Below are positions 49,686-59,808 of a stretch of DNA of 64,000 nt, piece by piece. A program made the translations under genes and the position numbers. Position 1 is the stretch's first letter; every line of letters starts with the position of its first letter. The stretch comes from Alteraurantiacibacter buctensis. Lineage in GTDB: Bacteria > Pseudomonadota > Alphaproteobacteria > Sphingomonadales > Sphingomonadaceae. The stretch spans positions 186,001 to 250,000 of the forward strand of contig NZ_WTYV01000005.1 in assembly GCF_009827655.1 (NCBI RefSeq), written 5' to 3'. Under the pieces are notes generated by a model, which did no database searches, had not been told where the DNA came from, and saw only the letters and a list, made by a program, of their open reading frames with translations.

Positions 49686-50838
49686 TGGACAGCCCCTCCG
49701 GCACCTGGCCGAACACGCGGGCATAGCTGTCGATGGCAAAGCGGTCGGTCATGCCGGCGATGAAATCGGCGATATGCCGGGCACGGGCGTCCGGTTGTTC
49801 GGGCAAGGTGTCCACCCAGCTTGCGCTCATCAGGTCGGGCTGCTGGTCGAACGCCGCATAGAGCTGGGCGATCACCTTGTGCGCTACCCTGGCCGTGGCC
49901 AACTGGTCCGGGTGATAATAGAGCCGCTCGTACAGGAACGCCTTCAGTCGCCGCTCCCGCTGCGTCCATTCGGGCGAGAGGGTCGCCAGGGCCCTGCCCG
50001 CCTGGCGCACATCGTCCACCGATTGCAGCCCTGCCACATTGGCGCGGGTGGTGGCGATCAGGTCGGTCACCATCACGCCGATCTGGTCGCGCACCAGTTC
50101 GCGCAGTTGCAGCGCGCGCGGCGCGTCAGGATGGCGGGCGCGCACCGCGTTCCACTGGACTTCCAGGAAATCGAGCGTCAGCAGGTCGTCCAGGTCCAGG
50201 AACCCGGCGCGCAGGCCATCGTCGATGTCGTGGTTGTCATAGGCGATATCGTCGGACAGCGCGGCCACCTGCCCTTCCAGCGATGACCACTGGTCGAGAT
50301 CGAGCGGATAAGCCCCGTCCAGTTCCGCCAGCGCCCAGCCCGGCGCGGTGACTGGCCCATTGTGCTTGGCCAGGCCCTCCAGCATCTCCCAGCTCAGGTT
50401 CAGGCCCGGCACATCGGCATAGGGGCGCTCCAGCCGCATCAGCACGCGCAGGCAGTGTTCGTTGTGGTCCCACCCGCCGTGAGGGGCCAGCGCGGCGTTC
50501 AGCGCGTCCTCACCTGCATGGCCGAACGGCGGGTGGCCGATATCGTGCGCCAGGCACAGGGCCTCGGCCAGATCCTCGTCCAGCCCCAGGCTGCGCGCCG
50601 CCACGCGGCCGATCTGGGCCACTTCCAGGCTGTGGGTCAGGCGCACACGGTAATGGTCACCATCGGGCGCGATGAACACCTGTGCCTTGCCCGCCAGCCG
50701 CCGGAACGCGATCGAGTGGATGATCCGGTCACGGTCACGCTGGAACGGGCTGCGCGGCCCCCGCGTCCCCTCGGCCCCCAAGGCAAACTCACGCCCGCGC
50801 GAATGCGCAGGATTGGCGGCAAAGGGGGCGAGTGACAT
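49678..50838 (-). CDS. Deoxyguanosinetriphosphate triphosphohydrolase-like protein
   Basis: 386 aa HD-domain phosphohydrolase of the dGTPase type 2 family, which hydrolyses dNTPs to nucleoside and triphosphate. Metal ligands are in RVRLTHSLEVAQIG and AHDIGHPPFGHAGEDAL, with a later Asp in VAALSDDIAYDNHDIDDGLR. The N-terminal SRGREFALGAEGTRGPRSPF block is characteristic. Start is ATG 50838. Longest and first gene of the overlapping leftward set (dGTPase, SDR, ABA4-like, DUF938). Confidence 0.92.
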   Translation of the reverse strand: MSLAPFAANPAHSRGREFALGAEGTRGPRSPFQRDRDRIIHSIAFRRLAGKAQVFIAPDGDHYRVRLTHSLEVAQIGRVAARSLGLDEDLAEALCLAHDIGHPPFGHAGEDALNAALAPHGGWDHNEHCLRVLMRLERPYADVPGLNLSWEMLEGLAKHNGPVTAPGWALAELDGAYPLDLDQWSSLEGQVAALSDDIAYDNHDIDDGLRAGFLDLDDLLTLDFLEVQWNAVRARHPDAPRALQLRELVRDQIGVMVTDLIATTRANVAGLQSVDDVRQAGRALATLSPEWTQRERRLKAFLYERLYYHPDQLATARVAHKVIAQLYAAFDQQPDLMSASWVDTLPEQPDARARHIADFIAGMTDRFAIDSYARVFGQVPEGLSNV

Positions 50839-50891
50839 GGGGGACGGGCTAGATGCCGCTGCCGGTGCTGGCAACGGGAACGTTTGACGAA

Positions 50892-51608
50892 CTAACCGTC
50901 CTCTTCCAGCAGCCATTGTGCCGCGCGGCGGGCGTGGATGCGGGCGCTGTCATAAATCGGCAGCACGTTGGCATCCACGTCGATCACCAGGTTCAGTTCG
51001 GTGGCGCCAAGCACGATGGCCTGCGCGCCTTCCTGCGCCTGTTCGGTAATGATGGTCTTGAACAGGCGCTCTGCCGGGCGGGTGGCGCGGCCCTTGATGA
51101 GTTCCTCGTAAATGATCCGCTCCACCTGGTCGGAATACTCCACTACCGGGGGCAGCAGGTCGACCCCGTGGGCCACCAGCCGGCGGCGGTAGAACCCGCC
51201 GGTGATCACGTTGCGCGGGCCGATCAGCGCGGCCTTTTTCACGCCCTTGGCTTCCATCTCCTCGCCCACGCATTCGGCGATGTGGAGGATGGGGACGGAC
51301 AGTTCGGCCTCCAGCTCGCGATAGACGCGGTGCATGGAATTGGCGGCGATCAGGATCAGCCCGGCCCCGGCCGCTTCCAGCCGGCGGGCGCTTGACAACA
51401 GCACCTGTGCGGCGCGGGCCCAGTCCTCATCGCTGGAAAGGCCCACAAGATCGCGGAAATCCAGGTTTTCGATCAGCATCGGCGCGCTGGAGGTAGGTCC
51501 GCGACGGGCCTGCACCGCGCGGTTGATGTCTTCGTAATAGCTACGGGTGGAGATCCAGCTCATCCCCCCGATCAGCCCCAGTTTGCGCAAAACGGCCGCC
51601 TTCCTCAT
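50892..51608 (-). CDS. Asp/Glu racemase-family protein lacking both catalytic cysteines
   Basis: 238 aa. The fold signatures are clear: KLGLIGGMSWISTRSYYEDI, LEAAGAGLILIAANSMH and AQAIVLGATELNLVID. In active aspartate/glutamate racemases the two acid/base cysteines lie in C-N-T/S and G-C-T-E. Here both are Ala: Ala89 (AANSMH) and Ala202 (LGATEL). The frame is otherwise intact and full length. Hence either it is a pseudoenzyme, or it has another role. A second Met region (MAARTTHDM) upstream could extend it by eight residues. Confidence 0.82.
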   Translation of the reverse strand: MRKAAVLRKLGLIGGMSWISTRSYYEDINRAVQARRGPTSSAPMLIENLDFRDLVGLSSDEDWARAAQVLLSSARRLEAAGAGLILIAANSMHRVYRELEAELSVPILHIAECVGEEMEAKGVKKAALIGPRNVITGGFYRRRLVAHGVDLLPPVVEYSDQVERIIYEELIKGRATRPAERLFKTIITEQAQEGAQAIVLGATELNLVIDVDANVLPIYDSARIHARRAAQWLLEEDG

Positions 51609-51715
51609 GTCATGTGTTGTCCGGGCGGCCACCCATTGGTCCGCCAGATGAACGCCGGATGACCAGAACCGCGCTCAGCGGCGGAGCGCAAATGCGGCGC
51701 GGCGATGCGTTGCGC

Positions 51716-53307
<1,592 letters not shown>

Positions 53308-53308
<1 letters not shown>

Positions 53309-53592
53309 CACTTCTTCTCCTTCTTCTTGTACATCGCCAGCATCCGCGCCGTGACGGCAAAGCCGCCGAAGATGTTGACGGATGCCATCACCACCGCCCC
53401 CAGCCCCAGCCACTTGGCAATCGGGCTACCAGACGTGGCCGCCGCCACCAGCGCGCCCACGATGATCACCGAGGAGATCGCATTAGTCACCGCCATCAGC
53501 GGCGTATGCAGCGCCGGGGTTACCGACCAGACCACATAATAACCCACGAAACAGGCCAGCACGAAGATCGAAAGGATCGAGATGAAGTCCAT
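53308..53592 (-). CDS. pntAB: NAD(P) transhydrogenase subunit alpha, part 2 (membrane)
   Basis: 94 aa with three helices. It corresponds to the C-terminal membrane part of E. coli PntA, encoded separately in alphaproteobacteria. Typical blocks are GYYVVWSVTPALHTPLMAVT and NAISSVIIVGAL. Ends in a lysine-rich tail (YKKKEKK). Between pntAA (five bases upstream) and pntB (overlapping). Confidence 0.95.
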
Positions 53593-53597
53593 GGTCT

Positions 53598-54728
53598 TTA
53601 CCCCTTCAACCTCTCGCTCACCATCGCCCCGCCCTGCGTCAGCCGCACGGCGTTGCCGATCTCCTCGTCCAGCACCGGCCGGCCCTGCTCCTTGTCCCAG
53701 AAGGCGGAGAGGAAGTTGTAGTGGTTGCGGGCGAACAGCGCCGATGTGTCTGCCGCCATCAACGCGGGGGTGTTACTGGAGCCGATGATGAACACGCCGT
53801 GGCGTTCCACCACCTGGTCGGCCACGCTGCCTTCCACGTTGCCCCCTTGCGCCACGGCCAGGTCATAGATGACCGAGCCCTTGCGCATCGTGGCGATCTG
53901 CGCGTCGCTGATCAGGCGTGGCGCGGGGCGGCCAGGGATGAGAGCCGTGGTAATCACGATGTCCTGTTTGGCGATGTGGGCGCTCACCAGCTCGGCCTGG
54001 GCCTTCTGGTATTCCTCGCTCATCTCCGTGGCATAGCCGCCGGCACCCTCGCCCTCGATGCCGGCCACGCTTTCCACGAAAATGGGCTTCGCGCCCAGCG
54101 ACATGATCTGCTCTTTGGTGGCGCTGCGCACGTCGGTGGCGGAGACTTGCGCGCCAAGGCGGCGGGCGGTGGCGATGGCCTGCAGGCCCGCCACGCCCAC
54201 GCCCATGATGAACACCTTGGCGGCGGACACAGTGCCCGCCGCAGTCATCATCATCGGGAAGGCGCGGCCATACTGGTTGGCGGCGGCCAGCACCGCCTTG
54301 TAACCGGCGAGGTTGGACTGGCTGGACAGCACGTCCATGCTCTGCGCGCGGGTGATGCGCGGCATGAACTCCATCGCCAGCGCTTCCAGACCGGCTGCGG
54401 CATAGGCCTGCACCCGATCCTTCTCGCGGAAGGGATCAAAGGTGGCAGCCACCATGGCCCCCGGCCTCGCGCCCGCCAGCAGCGCGGGATCGGGCGCCTG
54501 CACGCCCAACACGATATCCGCCCCGTCCACGGCCGCGGCAGCATCGGTCACCTCGGCCCCGGCGGTGCGGTAATCCTCGTCGGCGATGGCGGCGGAGAGG
54601 CCGGCGCCCTGCTCAACCGCAAAGCTGGCCCCCAGTGCGATGAACTTCTTCACCGTTTCGGGCGTGGCGGCAACCCGCGTTTCCCCTGCGGCCCGCTCTT
54701 TCAGGACCGCGATGCGAATGCCCCCCAT
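53598..54728 (-). CDS. pntAA: NAD(P) transhydrogenase subunit alpha, part 1
   Basis: 376 aa, soluble NAD-binding domain I. It begins IAVLKERAAGETRVAATPET. The dinucleotide motif is in KVFIMGVGVAGLQAIATARR, and the mobile-loop region is VFIIGSSNTPALMAADTSAL. Cytoplasmic partner of PntAB/PntB. The upstream gene is the small oxidase subunit IV, 21 bases away on the same strand. Confidence 0.96.
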   Translation of the reverse strand: MGGIRIAVLKERAAGETRVAATPETVKKFIALGASFAVEQGAGLSAAIADEDYRTAGAEVTDAAAAVDGADIVLGVQAPDPALLAGARPGAMVAATFDPFREKDRVQAYAAAGLEALAMEFMPRITRAQSMDVLSSQSNLAGYKAVLAAANQYGRAFPMMMTAAGTVSAAKVFIMGVGVAGLQAIATARRLGAQVSATDVRSATKEQIMSLGAKPIFVESVAGIEGEGAGGYATEMSEEYQKAQAELVSAHIAKQDIVITTALIPGRPAPRLISDAQIATMRKGSVIYDLAVAQGGNVEGSVADQVVERHGVFIIGSSNTPALMAADTSALFARNHYNFLSAFWDKEQGRPVLDEEIGNAVRLTQGGAMVSERLKG

Positions 54729-54749
54729 CGCCCCGCGCCAGCCGGTGTC

Positions 54750-54872
54750 TTACTGGATGATCAGGAGGATGATCAGCGTCAGCACCGCGATCAGCGGCAC
54801 CGACCATTTGAGCATGCCTATGAAGCCATCATAGGTCTTCTCGTTGGGCTTGATATCCTGCGAATTGGCCAT
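54750..54872 (-). CDS. aa3-type cytochrome c oxidase subunit IV
   Basis: 40 aa (too short for ordinary ORF lists). It reads MANSQDIKPN, then EKTYDGFIGMLKWS and one helix VPLIAVLTLIILLIIQ. This matches the bacterial aa3-type oxidase subunit IV family (YxGFIxMLKWSxPxxA), single-helix accessory subunits. Stop is TAA at 54750. It directly precedes pntAA, the same position as in other sphingomonads by my recollection. Main oxidase subunits are elsewhere. Confidence 0.88.
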   Translation of the reverse strand: MANSQDIKPNEKTYDGFIGMLKWSVPLIAVLTLIILLIIQ

Positions 54873-54977
54873 TGGTGGCAGTCCTTGTGCTGGAATGGGG
54901 AACGGTCTGTTGCCACCCGTCTATCCCCGCTGCGGCCCGCACTCAAGCCTGCAGTGAACCCACGGCGCAGCATGCGC

Positions 54978-54992
54978 TTAACAGCCTCTTTA
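54978..54992 (+). promoter_or_regulatory. CtrA-like site upstream of the response regulator
   Basis: TTAA-CAGCCTC-TTTA: the first half matches the CtrA consensus exactly, the second in three of four bases. It lies 53 bases before the regulator start, in the 172-bp divergent gap with the oxidase subunit/pnt operon. A binding role is inferred. Confidence 0.35.
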
Positions 54993-55044
54993 CCTGGTCC
55001 TGATATGCCCTGCGTTCACGCCGGACCAGTCCGGCCCTTGTCGC

Positions 55045-56475
55045 ATGTGGGGAATGATGGCCGAAGCCGAACAGCGCCTGTTGATGCTGATCGACGACGA
55101 GCCGGCGCAGAGCCGGCTGATCACCGCCCTTGCCGCGCGCGAGGGCTGGCGCACCCTGGTGGTGGACGAGGCGGAGAAGGCTATCGCCACCCTGGGCACG
55201 CGCCAGGGGATGCAGCTTTCCGCCATCATCCTCGACCAGTGGGTGCCGGGTGATGAGGCCTGTGACCTGATTGCCGAATTGAAGGAACGCCGGCCCGGCC
55301 TGCCGATCCTGATGATCACCGCCAGCACCAGTCCGCTACTGGCCGTGGAGGCGATGCGCGCCGGGGCCGCCGATTACCTGGTCAAGCCCGTCGCGCCCGA
55401 GCGGCTGATGCAGGCGCTGCGCAACGCCACCATGCGCGAAACCCCGCGCGACGAGCTGGCGCCGATGACCGAGAAGATGCCCGCCCGGCTCGATTTCGAT
55501 GCCATGGTCGGCACGGCCCCGAAGTTCCGCGATGCCCTGGCCAAGGCGGCCAAGGCGGCGCGCGGCCACGGCCACGTGCTGATCGAGGGCGAGAGCGGCA
55601 CCGGCAAGGAGATGCTGGTGCGCGCCATGGTGGCCGCCAGCCCTCGCGCCCGCGCCCCGTTCCGCATGATCAACGTGGGCGGCGTGTCCGCCTCCAGCCT
55701 CGAATCGGTGCTGTTCGGGCACGAGAAGGGCGCCTTTGCCGGGGCCTTCGACCGGCAGGTGGGCGCCTTGCAGAACTGCGATGGCGGCACTCTGGTGCTG
55801 GACGAGATCGACCGCCTGTCGCTGGACCTGCAGGACCGGCTTGCCGAGGCCCTGCGCAACGGTTCGGTCCGCCCCATCGGCGCGCGCCACAGCTTCAAGG
55901 TGGATACCCGCATCATCGCCGCCAGCAACCTGCCGCTGGCCGACATGGTCAGCGCCGGGCTGTTCCGCGAGGAACTGCTGGCCGCCATCAACCGCACCGG
56001 CATCACCCTGCCGCCGCTGCGAGACCGCACGGGCGACATTACCGCGCTGACCCGCCATTTCCTGGCCCGCATCGGCGAACAGCCGGGCCTGCGCCCGCTG
56101 GGCATCACCGACGGCGCGCTGAAGCTGCTGGCCGCGTTCGACTGGCCGGGCAACGTGCGCCAGTTGCAGGCGGTGCTGTTCCGCGCGGCGGTGTTCTGCG
56201 ATGGCGACGCGCTGACCGCGCAGGATTTCCCCCAGCTTTCACAGATGATCGGCGAACTGGCCGAGGCCAACCAGCCGGTGATGGAAAGCGCCGGGGTGCA
56301 GATCTACACCGGCGACGGCAACCTGCGCCCGCTGGAGGACATCGAGGCCGACGTGATCCGCCTGGCCATCGGCCACTATCGCGGGCGCATGACCGAAGTG
56401 GCCCGCCGCCTGGGCATCGGCCGCTCCACGCTCTATCGCAAGCTGACCGATCTGGGCATCGAAAGCGCAGCCTGA
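55045..56475 (+). CDS. NtrC-type response regulator with altered GAFTGA loop
   Basis: 476 aa. Receiver domain with acidic pocket (Asp17, Asp18) and phosphoacceptor Asp64 (IILDQWVPGD), with Lys in ADYLVKPV. AAA+ domain with Walker A GESGTGKE (Lys188) and Walker B TLVLDEID. C-terminal Fis-type HTH ends RRLGIGRSTLYRKLTDLGI. The sigma-54 contact loop is GAFAGA (229-234) instead of GAFTGA. No partner histidine kinase is adjacent. Start could be 55045, 55054 or 55057; none has a strong Shine-Dalgarno. Confidence 0.88.
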   Translation: MWGMMAEAEQRLLMLIDDEPAQSRLITALAAREGWRTLVVDEAEKAIATLGTRQGMQLSAIILDQWVPGDEACDLIAELKERRPGLPILMITASTSPLLAVEAMRAGAADYLVKPVAPERLMQALRNATMRETPRDELAPMTEKMPARLDFDAMVGTAPKFRDALAKAAKAARGHGHVLIEGESGTGKEMLVRAMVAASPRARAPFRMINVGGVSASSLESVLFGHEKGAFAGAFDRQVGALQNCDGGTLVLDEIDRLSLDLQDRLAEALRNGSVRPIGARHSFKVDTRIIAASNLPLADMVSAGLFREELLAAINRTGITLPPLRDRTGDITALTRHFLARIGEQPGLRPLGITDGALKLLAAFDWPGNVRQLQAVLFRAAVFCDGDALTAQDFPQLSQMIGELAEANQPVMESAGVQIYTGDGNLRPLEDIEADVIRLAIGHYRGRMTEVARRLGIGRSTLYRKLTDLGIESAA

Positions 56476-56630
56476 CCCGCTTGTTGATGAAGTACATCCC
56501 CGCAGGCACCGCCAACAGGCTGCCAAAGGGCACGGCCGGACGAATCAAGGATCGTTCCATCGCTGGCACGGACCGCTGCCTGTAGGACAGCACAATCGAC
56601 AAGGCCGACGGTCGCGGTTAGCCTGCCCCG

Positions 56631-57389
56631 ATGACAGAAGACCTTACCGGCAAGCGCGCCCTCGTCACCGGCGCGGCATCGGGGATCGGCGCGGCAACGG
56701 CGCGCTGGCTGGCTGCGCACGGCGTCACCGCACTGGTGCTGGTGGACCTCGACGGGCCCGGCCTCGCCGCGCTGGACATGCCTTGCGAAGTCCTGCCCTT
56801 TCCCGGTGACGTGACCGATGAAGCCCTGTGGGACCGGATCGAGGCCGAGGCCGGCCCGCTCGACTACGCCGTCATCAACGCCGGAATCGCCGGCGGCGCA
56901 CCCATCGCGACCATGACCCTCGACGAATGGCGCGCCACGCTGTCGGTCAACCTTGATGGCGCCTTCCTGGCCCTGCGCTGCGCCACCCGCCTGGTCCGCG
57001 ACCATGGGGCGATGGTCCTCACCGCCTCGGTCAGCGGCCTCAAGGCCGAACCCGGCACCGCCGCCTATGGCGCCAGCAAGGCCGGGCTGATGCAACTGGG
57101 CCGCGTTGCCGCCAAGGAACTGGCCCCCCGCGGCGTGCGGGTGAACTGCATTGCGCCCGGCGGGGTCGACACGCCGATCTGGGACCAGACCCCGTTCTTC
57201 CAGGAAATGATCGCGCAAGCCGGGGGTGACCGGGCGGCGGCAATGGCGGCCCTCTCCGGCGCGGCCACCCCGCTCGCCCGTTTTGCCACCGCCGACCAGA
57301 TTGCCGCGCAGATCGGTTTCCTGCTGAGCGATGCGGCGGGCACGATCACCGGCACATCGCTGGTGAGCGACGGGGGCTACCTGCTCTAG
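56631..57389 (+). CDS. Short-chain dehydrogenase/reductase (classical SDR)
   Basis: 252 aa. Cofactor motif TGAASGIGAATARWL, structural NAG (VINAGIAGGAP), and the catalytic Ser-Tyr-Lys in TASVSGLKAEPGTAAYGASK. The C-terminal TGTSLVSDGGYLL is typical. NAD(P)-dependent oxidation or reduction of an unknown alcohol/ketone. No close operon partner. The 155-bp gap before it shows no special element. Confidence 0.9.
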   Translation: MTEDLTGKRALVTGAASGIGAATARWLAAHGVTALVLVDLDGPGLAALDMPCEVLPFPGDVTDEALWDRIEAEAGPLDYAVINAGIAGGAPIATMTLDEWRATLSVNLDGAFLALRCATRLVRDHGAMVLTASVSGLKAEPGTAAYGASKAGLMQLGRVAAKELAPRGVRVNCIAPGGVDTPIWDQTPFFQEMIAQAGGDRAAAMAALSGAATPLARFATADQIAAQIGFLLSDAAGTITGTSLVSDGGYLL

Positions 57390-57428
57390 CGGGTTGGCTT
57401 TGCCCGTCACCGCCCCTATCTCGCAACC

Positions 57429-57821
57429 ATGCCTGCAATGCCGCCCCCTGCTGCGATAGCCGCGCCCCGGCGGCGCCTGCGCGCCTTGGCGATGCAGGCA
57501 CTGGCGGCACTGCTGCTGGCGATGATCGCATTGCAGGCCCTGGCTCCCTCTGCGCCGGCTTCCCACCAGCAACACGGCTCCGCGTTCAGCGCGCTGACCG
57601 CCGATGTCACCCTGGCCCCGCGCCAGCAGGAGCAGGTCAGCCAGCGACTTGCCCCCCTGCCCGATCCCCTGCCCACGCTGCCGCCAGTCGATCCGTTGAC
57701 CGTGCTCCAGCCCCTTGCCGCCACTCCTGCCCCGATCCCGGTGGCACAATCGCCGCCGCCGCTGGCCCCGCGCCAGCGCCCCGAAGTGCCCGCTTCCCCG
57801 CGCGAGCCGCCGCACGCCTGA
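57429..57821 (+). CDS. Proline-rich hypothetical membrane-anchored protein
   Basis: 130 aa. A basic start (PRRRLRALAMQ) leads to one hydrophobic segment (ALAALLLAMIALQALA), then HGSAFSALTADVTLAPRQQE and a Pro-rich tail. The GSAFSA-T-DV-LAP stretch resembles short sphingomonad proteins I recall, which supports it being real. No ribosome-binding site precedes the ATG and composition is skewed, so the call is tentative. Confidence 0.45.
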   Translation: MPAMPPPAAIAAPRRRLRALAMQALAALLLAMIALQALAPSAPASHQQHGSAFSALTADVTLAPRQQEQVSQRLAPLPDPLPTLPPVDPLTVLQPLAATPAPIPVAQSPPPLAPRQRPEVPASPREPPHA

Positions 57822-57875
57822 TTGCTCCGTTTCTCCGCCGCTGTGGCGGCGCGACGACAATCAGGATTACCAATC

Positions 57876-58175
57876 ATGAACACTAGTATGACCGGCGCGA
57901 CCGGCGCAGACCGGCGCGCGCAGATCGAGGCCCTGCTTGCCTCGTACCCCGACACCACCGACGACGAGCTGCGCGAGCTGCTGCACTGGTTCAAGCACGA
58001 GGCGACCGCGCTGGACGTGGGAATGGTTGCCAGCAATCCGCTGGTCACCAGTGGCTATCGCCGCTTCCGCGCCGACCAGCTCGACCGGCTGACCTTGCGG
58101 GAATATGCGCTGATGACCTGCGTGGTGGGCATGGTGGCAGCTTTGCTGGCCTATGCCGTGTGGTATTTTGCATGA
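57876..58175 (+). CDS. Small C-terminally anchored hypothetical protein
   Basis: 99 aa. A hydrophilic helical part (RAQIEALLASYPDTTDDELR; ELLHWFKHEATALDVGMVAS) is followed by a single C-terminal helix (MTCVVGMVAALLAYAVWYFA), as in tail-anchored inner-membrane proteins. AGGA lies about nine bases before ATG 57876. Followed by a strong hairpin. Function unknown. Confidence 0.72.
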   Translation: MNTSMTGATGADRRAQIEALLASYPDTTDDELRELLHWFKHEATALDVGMVASNPLVTSGYRRFRADQLDRLTLREYALMTCVVGMVAALLAYAVWYFA

Positions 58176-58190
58176 CGGCCTGACTTCCCG

Positions 58191-58223
58191 GCGATCGCGG
58201 CTGACCCACAGCGCCGCGATCGC
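58191..58223 (+). terminator. Strong hairpin after the small anchored protein
   Basis: A perfect 11-bp stem GCGATCGCGGC/GCCGCGATCGC with an 11-base loop starts 16 bases after the stop codon of the preceding gene. No T tract follows, so termination may need Rho, or the hairpin may protect the mRNA 3' end. Confidence 0.6.
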
Positions 58224-58313
58224 CCCAAGGGAAACGGTATCGTGGGCGTGGCACCGGAACCTTCGGTTCATCCCGCGCATTGGGCGGCCTGACAGCGGCC
58301 CGGTGGCTTATTC

Positions 58314-58335
58314 ATCAGGCTGCAACAGGCCTGAT
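58314..58335 (+). other. Short hairpin in the leader of the methyltransferase gene
   Basis: ATCAGGC/GCCTGAT, 7 bp with an 8-base loop, about 60 bases before the GTG start of the methyltransferase gene. It could be part of a leader structure; nothing further supports a function. Confidence 0.3.
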
Positions 58336-58395
58336 CTCTTGACGGGCCGACCATTTTGCCTGAGCCACCATGCCCACAACAAGGATGCCTGCCGC

Positions 58396-59148
58396 GTGAC
58401 CACCAAAGCCCTCACCGGATTGCTGGCAAAGCCGGCCGATTTCGCCGTCACGCTGCCCGCCACCACGGCAGAGCGCGCCTTCGTCTATGCGTACGCCTTG
58501 ATCCAGTGGCCCTGGCTGCTGGCCAGCCTCTCCGGCGGCTCGCAGGCGGACAAGCAGGCGCTGCTGGAACGGGTGGGCCTGCCCGCCGATGCCCTGCCCA
58601 ACCTGGGAAGCTGGAAGGCCGATACCTACCTGCTGCACCGCGTGGTGGACATGATCGAGGCGCTGCGCCCGGCCACCGTGGTGGAACTGGGTTCTGGCGC
58701 AACATCGCTGGTGATCGCCCAGGCCCTGGCGGCCAATGGCGGCGGCACGCTGTACAGCTTCGACCAGCATCGCCCCTTCGTGGACCAGATGGGCCAGTGG
58801 CTAGGCGAGCACGGCCTGTCCGCCCACTTCCAGCACGCCCCGCTGGCCCAGCGCGATCCGCGCTGGCCGGGGGTGTGGTACCAGTTGGCCGACCTGCCGC
58901 CCGCCATCGACCTGTTGCTGATCGACGGGCCGCCCTGGGTGATCCACCCCTATGTGCGCGGCATGGCGGACCGGCTGTTCGACCGAGTGGTGCCGGGCGG
59001 TGTGGTGCTGCTGGACGATGCCGCCCGTCCCGGCGAGCGGCACGTGGCCCGCCGCTGGATGCGCGAATGGCCGGGCTTCACGTTCAGCTACGAAGGCGGC
59101 GGCACCAAGGGCCTGCTGGTGGGGCGGCGGGACGGGGCTTCGGTATAG
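58396..59148 (+). CDS. Class I SAM-dependent methyltransferase-like protein
   Basis: 250 aa. The SAM-binding motif is ATVVELGSGATSLVIAQALA, followed by GGTLYSFDQHRPFVDQMGQW and IDLLLIDGPPWVIHPYVRG. The last resembles sugar- or O-methyltransferases that place Asp in LLIDGPP. Start GTG 58396 with AAGGA about ten bases upstream; longer open frame upstream passes through the hairpin region and is not used. Substrate unknown. Confidence 0.8.
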   Translation: MTTKALTGLLAKPADFAVTLPATTAERAFVYAYALIQWPWLLASLSGGSQADKQALLERVGLPADALPNLGSWKADTYLLHRVVDMIEALRPATVVELGSGATSLVIAQALAANGGGTLYSFDQHRPFVDQMGQWLGEHGLSAHFQHAPLAQRDPRWPGVWYQLADLPPAIDLLLIDGPPWVIHPYVRGMADRLFDRVVPGGVVLLDDAARPGERHVARRWMREWPGFTFSYEGGGTKGLLVGRRDGASV

Positions 59149-59262
59149 CTGGCGGGCGGAGTGCGCTATCCGCGTGGTGCCGGTGGGCGATGGGAAGTGT
59201 TTGTCGCAGGCAATGCAGCTAGCGCCACCAAGATTGTTGAGCTTGCTTGACGAAATCCAAGT

Positions 59263-59808
59263 TCAGGGCAAGGCTTCCACGCACTGAGCAAGGCCCTCGA
59301 CAACATGGCCCCCACCTCCAACGATCTCGATTTCCTTGACGGTTAGCCCATCAAGACCAAACCCGATTGTATGCGCCGCCTGCATGCGATCGATGAGGGT
59401 GACCGAAATTGGTCCGCCAGCACGGAAGCTGGTGAAAGACCGGCCGCTGTCCGTCATCGGCGTCACCATGACCGGTCGCCGGATTCCACCCATCACGTTG
59501 CCGTCGCCGCCACGGAGCCAAAACTGACATCTCCGGTTCCCTACCGGTTGCCAAAAATCCGTCTTGAAGCATCAGGGTGGGCCAGAAGGTCCCATGTCCG
59601 CGGTAGTCAGAGTGAAGTGGCCGATCCGGCCATCAACATTCGAGAATTGCAGGGAAAGATCACAGAAAAGATCGTCGACACGCGACAGCGTAAATGGCGA
59701 TACGTTCGCGTCCATGCGCACTGTTGGCAGGACACTCTGTGCATGGGTCTGAGCCGGGACGAGGCAGGACAATGCCACCGCGATCCGACAAAGAGCACTT
59801 GGACGCAT
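59263..59808 (-). pseudogene. Secreted-protein gene interrupted by one in-frame TGA
   Basis: A start ATG at 59808 overlaps the folP stop by one base (TGATG), implying translational coupling. The frame encodes a clear signal peptide (CRIAVALSCLVPAQTHAQ) and mature protein. Codon 79 is TGA (59572-59574). After it the same frame stays open for another 102 codons to TGA at 59263-59265, with ordinary-looking protein sequence (TDFWQPVGNRRCQFWLRGGD; SFTSFRAGGPISVTLID). One substitution explains it best (for example TGG to TGA). The region is lower in GC than its neighbours. No family recognised. The alternative is a real 78-residue secreted protein with a chance open frame behind it. Confidence 0.6.

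Noticed and set aside
59572..59574. In-frame TGA as a selenocysteine codon
   Set aside because: No plausible selenocysteine-insertion hairpin seen directly after the codon and no selenoprotein family resemblance; a nonsense mutation is simpler.
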